From contig CP141142.1 of NCBI GenBank assembly GCA_035235625.1, positions 35,846,995-35,910,994 on the forward strand: a DNA stretch of 64,000 nucleotides, read 5' to 3'. Made by a program: the position numbers and the translations under genes. The stretch's first letter is position 1. Every line of letters starts with the position of its first letter. The notes beneath the pieces are model-generated. The model searched no databases and was not told the DNA's origin. It saw only the letters and a program-made list of their open reading frames with translations. The DNA is from Saururus chinensis (lineage: Eukaryota; Streptophyta; Magnoliopsida; Piperales; Saururaceae). Below are positions 56,311 through 64,000 of this stretch, one piece after another.

Positions 56311-56819
56311 CAATTATTTGGGTGGGCGTGCAAGTGGGGGGGGGGGATATTTAAAAATATACAAATTAAAGAGAGTTGTATATATTTATAATGCAAAAGA
56401 TAAACTTAATGCCTTAATATTAAACTAAATATCATCCATTGTTTTACAAATCATAAATCTAATATATTTGACGAACTAAAAAGTACCAAATAAGTAGAAT
56501 GAAACCATAACTGTATCACAAAAGAATTCACAAGAGATGCATCATTTTCTTTCTTCGCAAATTTTGATGATTGTTTTGAACTCCCCTATTCACTTGTAAA
56601 TGTATAAGAATATAAAGTTCGTATGATGTAGTGAAGAATTATGGTTTAATTAATTTAGATTTATATAGCTATACATAAAATTAAGACTATAAATAAGCCT
56701 TATACATAAAGAAGCTTTGTACCTAAATTGATAAATCTAATTGTATTGGTCGTTGCTCTATTAGTCTTAGAACCATCGACTCTAGTTCAACTTGCTTTGA
56801 TCTAAAAGTCTACAAATCC

Positions 56820-58142
56820 ATTTCCAAAGATTTTGCATATTCTTTAGCCACCTCAGCCCTCATATTAGCATTCTTAGTAGCATCGATATCATTTTGAGAA
56901 GGGTTGTTTGATGAAACAGGCATAACATTATGCCCAAGCCCATTAATATATCCTGATTTTGCACCAAGAATTTCATGAAATATATCATTTTTCTTAGATT
57001 TTGTAATAGGTCCTCTTGCCTAGATGCAACCACCTTATGATTTATTTGTGCCTACATAAAAATATACATAAAGTAAATTCCAAGATTATTTTAGAATATT
57101 AATAACTAAACAACAAGTATAATACATAAATTTAATATTCATTATATGTAGAAGTTTACAATGCAGTTTCACCCAACTTCTAGTTTTTTGGAAGTGTGTA
57201 CGTAACTTTATAAAAGTTCATAAGGTCAGGCTCCTCATGTAGCTCTTTTTCTTGCCGATTAATTCAATGCATCAAAGAACAATAGAAAATTAGTATATTA
57301 TACAAAGTAAAAAAATTTAATTGTTGAATATACTTTATTATATGAAATTTATGTAAAATGTACCATCTCTGCGAGAACACTAACAAATGACTTTGAACCG
57401 GCAGTGTGGTTCACATATAACTTTGCATGATTATCCTTGTTTGTTTAGCTTCTTAACTGTATAAAATAAATTATAAATTATATTTCATACACTAAGTCAT
57501 TTAAAGAAAAAATTTTGAATTGTAAATGACATTATACCTTGTATTTGTCATCCTCAAAATTTTTGCAAATTTCTATCCATTCATTGAGAGAAATCCCAAC
57601 ATAAGGTGTTGAGGGCTCTGTTCTTGTGGGACCGAAATCGAGTAGCTAAGAATTTGTTCACTGCCTTCTTAACTTGGTTATCCTCCATGTTAATCCAAAT
57701 TTGGACTAAAAAAATCAATTTATTTATGAAATGTTAACACCTATAATTTAATTAAAAAAATAATAATGACTTAAAATCATAGCATATATTACAGTAATTA
57801 GGGCCTTTATATGGGTTTTGTCAACTTCAAGTACTTTGGACATCTTTTATAAATAAGTTTTGCACAAGTGCAACACAACCTTGCAACCTCGCTTATAAAC
57901 TCTTGGGCCCATAGTCCAATAGGTGTCAACATACCTGGTTGGAAAGTAATGGTTGGAAGTTGACCAGGCTTATTATGCAAATGTTTTGATAATTTTTTGC
58001 AAATTGCTCTACTACGCTTTTTCTTTGATGTTGAGTTAGTGGTAGACATAAGTGGAGCCACGAACATCGACTCCTCCACTAGAGACTCCGATGGCCCTAT
58101 GTCTGCTTGAAATGATGGAATGGCCCGCTTACTTGGTGCCAT
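56820..58142 (-). pseudogene. TNPA-like CACTA protein (Ptta/En/Spm transposase family), broken
   Basis: The minus strand reads in pieces. 58142-57807 is a basic N-terminal exon that starts MAPSKRAIPSF and contains SKKKRSRAICKKLSKHL. At about 57720-57560 is VNKFLATRFRSHKNRA, then after a frameshift YVGISLNEWIEICKNFEDD. About 57440-57365 gives NHAKLYVNHTAGSKSFVSVL. About 57260-57170 gives EKELHEEPDLMNFYKVTYTL, followed by an in-frame stop. About 56990-56820 gives GAKSGYINGLGHNVMP and ends AKEYAKSLEMDL. The order and motifs match plant En/Spm second proteins, which bind the subterminal repeats. Some gaps may be introns, but the stop and frameshift show decay. Confidence 0.75.
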
Positions 58143-58653
58143 AATATAATACTACAACAAAAACATAAATATAGATGAAAAAGAGATGATTAACTTTATA
58201 TTAATAAAAAGTAATCCAAGCAGGATAAATTAATTAAATAAAGAATAAAGCTGAGTTCTAAATAAAAAAAATAGCCTAAATGTAAGCAATGAACTTTTGT
58301 TCGATTAAAAATTTCATGCAAGATGCCGATCCCACACTAGCTGCATTGGGTGGTGATCTCCCAATTGAGTGAGTGGTCTATGGGGGGGGTCAAGTCTCAG
58401 TGGCAAATAGTGAAGGTTATATAGTCTTATGAATCAGGAAAAAAAAGCATCATGCACGTGAAGGATGTGTCCATATATCAGAAGTACTAGCAGGTAAGTG
58501 TGTACATATGGACTCAAATAAACATATAACACAATAACATGTGATACTGTTAGGTTATAAATTTAACATCTAATTTTGCTGAGGCTTAGCAAATTTTAAA
58601 AAACTTAAGAAAAAGGATGAGAAAAACGCTGCAAAAGACAGATTAGATAATCA

Positions 58654-59467
58654 TTACCTTATAGATGAAATTTGAATAAGGTGATTAATTAAATTATATG
58701 TGCCAATCTTGGCAAGAGGTGCAATAATACAATTCTTGAAGATGACACATAACACAATTTCCATTCTAATGGCATTCATAAAAAAAAAATACCAGAAGAA
58801 AGGATTCAAGAGAGAAGGGGAACCCTCTAATGAAGCAAATTGATATATAAATAATTGTGCATTAACAATTTCAATCAACTTCCTAAGATGCAATGCCAAC
58901 ATAACTCAATTGCTTGAGAGGCAAAAAGTATCATATTGACTACAAGTAGATGTGTACACATGTAAACAAGTTTGTAAGAAAATTTACTTGCAAGGTTGCA
59001 ATCATTATTCAAAAAGCCAACTGCTTTAGCGATCTAGTGCAATCCCATGCATAATATTCATCTCTGTCAAGTAAATAGCCATTCAATTATTCCAGATTTT
59101 AATCTGTTTGCATTGAGATAGGCCAGTCATCAATAAATTAAACAACCCCTAAGAGAATTTTCCAAATATACACTACATTTCCAATATATCACAGTTTTAA
59201 TTTAAAATCAAACTCAAAAGTTTCAATTTTCCTTTATTTTTTTACTACAAAGTACCATAGGCATTGCATAATCAGCAAGATCACCAAAGTGAAGAGGACA
59301 CTGGGATTGGGGGGAATTGAAGGCTCAAAGTCTGCCTCATCTCCCAAGACCAATGCCAGTTGGGATATGCTCAAAGGTTTTTTCAAATTGGTTGAGAAGT
59401 TTCCAAGATCAACATTATTGTGACCAATTTTTGGATGATCAAGGAGAAATACCCACGTAAGCAACAA
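58654..59467 (-). other. CACTA internal region with unassigned short frames
   Basis: Two minus-strand frames (59234-59467 and 58654-58902) have normal composition. The first ends in a hydrophobic segment (SVLFTLVILLIMQCLWYFVV) that could be a membrane anchor. I recognise neither. They may be further captured exon pieces or chance frames. Confidence 0.3.
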
Positions 59468-59562
59468 CTACACTGAACTCTTAGATAAGAATGACACTAA
59501 GATCACTTAATACATAATATGGCTACTTCATTTTATTCTAGTTTGTTGGGCACTTCTTCATT

Positions 59563-59862
59563 TTAGTGTTGCTTATTTGAGTAGATACTACAACTTAATG
59601 CCAAAAGCAATTTATATTGGGTATGAGGATATCCGGAAGTTTTTTGAGCTCCAAAAACTTGACAAGATAAAATGTATGTGAATTTCATGTCCACTAAAGC
59701 ATCCAGTTGTGCAAATGATAATTGTTGCCTACTTTGACCATGATGTTCCACTCCATCGACAATATATCCCCCAGGAATTTTTGTAGGAGAAAGAAGATCA
59801 AGTGGGTTTTCATAAATTAAAACATCAAGAAATCTTTTGGAGAGGTTTCTCTTCTTTTTCAA
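59563..59862 (-). pseudogene. Captured callose-synthase (glucan synthase-like) exon fragment
   Basis: A 99-codon minus-strand frame contains, at residues 49-80 (59718-59623), AQLDALVDMKFTYILSCQVF followed by GAQKTSGYPH. Plant callose synthases have a highly conserved block of this form: A-x-A-x-(A/D)-M-K-F-T-Y-V-V-S-C-Q-x-(Y/F)-G-x-Q-K-x-S-G-D. The match is long and ordered, but the rest of the frame (MKKKRNLSKRFLDVLIYENP at the start, SIYSNKQH at the end) does not resemble the enzyme. It lies between the two transposase genes, where CACTA elements often carry host gene pieces. The glucan synthase catalytic regions and membrane helices are absent. Confidence 0.6.
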
Positions 59863-60752
59863 AGTAGACTTGAACTGGATTGATCAATGAGAATATATAT
59901 CTAAATAGTTAAGAAGAAATTGTACAAGACTAAAAAATCTTTGGAAATCACAAAAATGTTCAGGTATTTTGTTGAATTCAATATGTTTCATTGAATACAT
60001 GAGAAGAAACCTGAAAAGCAAAATGTTCATGTATTTTGTTTCATCATTTTCTAATTTACTGAATTCTAAATCAATTGATTACCCCCATCCTCAGCCATGT
60101 CTAAGAAAGCTTGCAACACGGTTTGAACCACCACTGATCAGAAACCTGAGAAGCAAAATCAAAAAGAGAAAATTTTGGATTATGGGCAAGGTATCAATAG
60201 AGAAATAAGAAAATGAAAGAAAGAGAACGAAAAAGAAAAAATAGAAAATAGTACATTCAGTCAAAATGAGTATCTAGCCAACTCTCTATCATAAGAATGA
60301 GCCACAATTTACTGTAGCCAGAGACATGTATCAACATATCTAAGGTATAAAATGATAGAATGAGCCACACAATTTTTTAAGGACATAATGTAAGAGTATT
60401 ACACTCAAATATGTGGACTAAAGGAAACTGCAAATAATTTTTAAACTTATAGTTTTAGGAGTACTCCAATGTCCGTGCTCAACACCTTGAAGTAACTTCC
60501 ATGACCACTGCTGCAAAAACAATGAACTTTATATGTGAAGCAAGACCGGCTTTCAAGTTGAACCTCATCTCATACATGAAATAATAGAAAGAGAATAGTT
60601 GGAGTAGTGCAAAAGGAAAATAAGCTAAGGGTCAAAATTGATTAATGCTTTAAAGAATATATAGCTCATTTTTTGTATTTTCAAGCTTCTCCTCTTCAGA
60701 ATCACTAACCTTAGTACTCGTCTTTAATGGCTACCCCATGATTTATAAGATA

Positions 60753-63700
60753 TTAAAAGTTATTTTGTATGTCATCTTTAGAGTACATATGTTCTCCTTC
60801 TTCTTCTTGTTCTTCTTCTTCATCTTCATTTGGCACAACATCAGCTTCTTCATCACAATACTCTAGCGAAGTCTCATCTTCAATATCACTTTTTGTTATA
60901 TCATCTAAAAATGTACCATCTCCTTGATCCAGTTTAGAAATATTTGAAGCATCAATAAAATTTAGGCCCATATCATCCCTACTAAGGGGTGAAAATCATG
61001 TTCTTCATCTTTGACGTTCCTATCAACCATGTTTGCCTCGTAATCAACATGCTCATCTGTCTCCTCATCCCTTTCCACCTTAGAGGAAGAGACATGTGGA
61101 ACATGATATATGTTTCGTGGTGGTACTTTCTAAACTACATGCCAATTGCCTTTCAACTTAGGGTCCTTAAGGTAAAAAACTTGCTCCACTTGAGATGCCA
61201 ATATGAATGGATCATCTTTGTACCAAGTGTGGGAGAATTAATACTTGTGAAATGCTCATCTCTCTGCATACCTTTCTTGTTGCTAAGATCCCACCAATTA
61301 CATTTGAAAATGTAGACACACCTACCTCCATAATAGTTCAAAGCAATAACATCTCTCAAAACACCAAAAAATTCAATATCATGACCTTCGTACTCTCCTT
61401 TGACAACTACCCCAGAATTTTGAGTTTTAGGATAGTCATCACAGTCGGTAATATGGAACCCAATACCTTGGACAATACAACTAGCATATCGTATGACTAG
61501 TGAATCAAGACCACATGCTAATGAATACAAATCATCATAAGCTTGCGGCGATTTTTGAGCATGAAATTGTTTCGTCTATTAACAACAATAGTAAAAAAAA
61601 TAAGCACATGCACTTTCCAATTTATGTTTGAGTAACAAAAGTCTTAAACACTTACAAGTTGTGCAAACCATTCTCGAAAAGTTTTCTCACGCCTCTCTTG
61701 GAAGTTAGTAGCTCCTTGACTAGCAATATATTGTTTGTGTTCCCTATATGAAATATATCAAATAAAGAGATATAAAAGGAAATAAGAACTATTAATTATA
61801 AATAATATAGCTTACTTACTGTAAATAGTAATAAATCTCAGAACAATTATTCAGAACATACATCCGAGCCTTGTGAAGATCATTTAAATCCATATTAATG
61901 GATTTGCCACTCCTAAAGTGCGTACATTTGGTGTAAAAACAGAAAGACCTTTTTATTGTTGTCCTGGAAGATTGTTATAATTTCTCTCTTGTCGATTGAA
62001 TTTTGTTTCAACATCTTCAAAGTACATGAAACAAAAGTTCATACCTTCATTATCAATGTATGTTTCTGCAATGGAACGCATGCTTTATTTCAAACATATT
62101 TCTTCAAAGTATGCAAGAACATTTCTATTGGATACATCCATCGAAATTGCACAAGTCTAGCATTAATCGCTTCACTTGGATGGTCGATTGCTAAATGTAC
62201 CATCACATCAAAGAATGCATGTGGAAATATTTTCTCAAGCTTGCATAATATAACAACGATGTCCTTTTTCATTTGTTCCAACTTTTCCAAGTTCAAAGTT
62301 CTAGAACATAATTCCTTGAAAAATAAGCCTAACTCAATTAATGCATTACCAACGTCCTTCCGCAATTGCCCACATATTGCCTCGGGAAGCAACCTTTGTA
62401 AAAAAATGTGACAATCGTGACTTTTTATACCTACTAACTTACAATCATTGTTGTGTATACATCGGGAGATGTTTGAAGCAAAACCATCTGGAAGTCTCAC
62501 CAACTGTAACCAAGAACAAAATCTCTTCTTCTCATCAACGGACATTGTGTAGCAAGCTTGTGGCACCACATATTTATCACCATTTGGAACGAGATGCAAC
62601 CGATCCTTTTTGATACCCATTTCTTGCATATCTAGTCTAGCCTTTACGTTGTCTTTTGTTTTCCCCTCTATATTCATCAATGTTCCCAATACATTGTCAC
62701 ATATGTTTTTCTCAATGTGCATCACATCTATATTGTGCCTCAATTTAAGTAATCTCTAATATGGCAATTTCCAAAATATGTTTTTTTTCCTCCAATTCAA
62801 CTCATTTGGAACATACTTCCTCTTCTTTATATTAAGACCATTACCAAGTTCCAGATCTGTCACTGTATGTAATTGCATGAGCAAATCATCCCCGAATAGT
62901 TATTTAAGTGCCAACTTTCTCTCTTGAGTACCATCAAATTCCTTCCTTTTTCTTCGCCAACAGTGATTAATTGGGAGAAAACGATGATGACCGATGTAGC
63001 TTATCTTTCTTCCATGCTTCAGGTACCATGAATATGTCTCTTTGTTGCAATTAGGACATGCTATTTTTCCTTTTGTAGACCAACTAGATAAATTTCTATA
63101 CACAGGAAAATCATTAATGGTCCACAATAACGCTACATGCATTTGAAATTTCTCCTTCTTCGATGCATCATAAGTTTCTATTCCGTCTTCCCATAACTCT
63201 TTCAATTCATCGATCAATGGTTGCAAGTAGACATCAATGATATTACCAAGAGCCTTTGGACGAGGAATAAGTAATGACATCATAAAAAAATATTTTTTCA
63301 TGCACTTCCAAAGAGGCAAGTTGTATGACATAAGTATCACTGGCCACATACTGTATGCTTCCCAAAAGGATTGAAACCGTCACTCGCTAGTCCAAGTCAA
63401 ACATTTCGAGGTTCATTTGTAAACCAACCATACTTCTCATCAAATTCATGTCATGCTTGAGAATCTACTGGATGCCTTAATACATTCTCATTTAAATCAT
63501 TAATATTTTTCTCTTTATGTCATCTCATGTACGAAGTTGTCTTCCTGCACATGAATAATCTTTACAATCTCGGTTTTAGGGGAAAATAACGCAAGACTTT
63601 TTGCAGAATCTTCTTCTCCTTGGGATTATCATATTTGTATCTCGGTTGCTTACACTTTGGGCATATTTCTTCCTTTTCAAACTCCTTCCAAAAGAGAACA

Positions 63701-64000
63701 CATTTATTTATGCATGCATGTATGGACACATATCCAAGGCCTAGGTCTTGCAAGACCTTCTTTGCTTCATAATGCGACTTTGGCAATGTCTGTCCTTTGG
63801 GAAGTGTATCTTTAAATAAGTCAAGTATGACATTGAATGATTTATTACTCCAACCATTAATTAGCTTCACATGTAGTAGCATTATTAAGAAAGAGAACTT
63901 TTAATACTTATGGAAGTGAGGATATAGTTCACGTTCAAGATCCCTCAACAAATGGGTGAACTTGTCTATCTCCCCATCATAACCGCTAGAATGTTTGTTC
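60753..64000 (-). pseudogene. TNP2-like CACTA transposase (Transposase_21, DUF4218, DUF4216), broken
   Basis: Minus-strand blocks follow the family order. 64000-63562 is the N-terminal part, with DKFTHLLRDLERELYPHFHK, then an in-frame stop at 63901-63903, then LINGWSNKSF and CPKCKQPRYKY. After a frameshift, 63349-62900 is the Transposase_21 core with CMKKYFFMMSLLIPRPKALG, DVYLQPLIDELKELW and CPNCNKETYSWYLKHGRK. After stops at 62900-62902 and 62756-62758, 62743-62090 is DUF4218, with RHNIDVMHIEKNICDNVLGT and GIKSHDCHIFLQRLLPEAI. 62050-61800 is a linking region. 61530-61080 is DUF4216, with QNSGVVVKGEYEGHDIEFFG, YIFKCNWWDL and (frameshifted) EQVFYLKDPKLKGNWHVV. 60971-60753 is an acidic Glu-rich tail. 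At least three stops and two frameshifts make it non-functional. Confidence 0.9.

Larger units (their letters stand above)
55879..64000 (-). mobile_element. CACTA (En/Spm) transposon, minus strand, 3' end to window edge
   Basis: The left (3') end at about 55879 reads CTACAATAAATG (consensus CACTACAAGAAA, degraded). It is followed to 56310 by at least eight subterminal motifs of the TTTGCGACAAA / TTTGTCGCAAA type in both orientations. Reading leftwards from the window edge on the minus strand come a TNP2-like transposase (64000-60753), an intervening region with a captured fragment, a TNPA-like second protein (58142-56820), and the terminal repeats. That is the usual CACTA gene order. The 5' end lies outside the window. 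Both proteins are broken, so the element is not autonomous as it stands. Confidence 0.85.

Overview
This is plant nuclear DNA. It has spliced genes with GT..AG introns, AT-rich intergenic DNA, several families of Stowaway-like, Mutator-like and hAT-like MITEs, Ty3-type LTRs, and a CACTA (En/Spm) transposon with plant-specific transposase domains. A very GC-rich intronless kinase gene beside an AT-rich multi-exon gene suggests, but does not prove, a monocot or other angiosperm with bimodal gene GC content. Nothing prokaryotic is present.

Three host genes can be supported. At the left edge is the 3' part of a WEB-family (DUF827) coiled-coil gene (2-997, +). At 13771-20916 (+) lies a 14-exon gene for a multipass membrane protein of the ATP/ADP-translocase-like (TLC/Npt) type. 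Its exons join in frame into 503 residues, including a proposed 33-bp microexon. At 40522-41841 (+) is an intact, intronless CBL-interacting protein kinase (CIPK) with a TATA box and a GC-rich leader. These genes do not form an operon or an obvious pathway.

Most of the rest is mobile DNA. 1.6-3.2 kb: a decayed Ty1/copia 3' end (-). 3.2-3.45 kb: a Mutator-like MITE. 4012-11288: a large LTR-like element (A) with a perfect AGTTT target duplication, split by a related element (B, 5839-9358). 25203-27243: a third solo-LTR-like element (C) with a perfect TTATT duplication. 30.35-31.45 kb: a CACTA end. 35.2-36.2 and 37.2-39.2 kb: related LTR pieces (E, D) in opposite orientation. 42.6-46.7 and 48.9-54.6 kb: an old direct segmental duplication whose copies carry different later insertions, giving clean empty-site evidence for two MITEs. 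55.88-64.0 kb: a broken CACTA element (-) with a TNP2-like pseudogene, a TNPA-like pseudogene and what looks like a captured callose-synthase exon.

The most unusual signal is in the LTR-like elements. A and B each contain a tandem array of 56- or 55-bp units. Every unit has an outer TGCAT/ATGCA pair and an inner perfect stem around a 7-nt loop. The inner stem sequence differs completely between A and B but remains self-complementary in both. Element D has a third 56-bp array, unrelated in sequence, with a GC-rich hairpin in most units. This looks like conservation of structure rather than of sequence.
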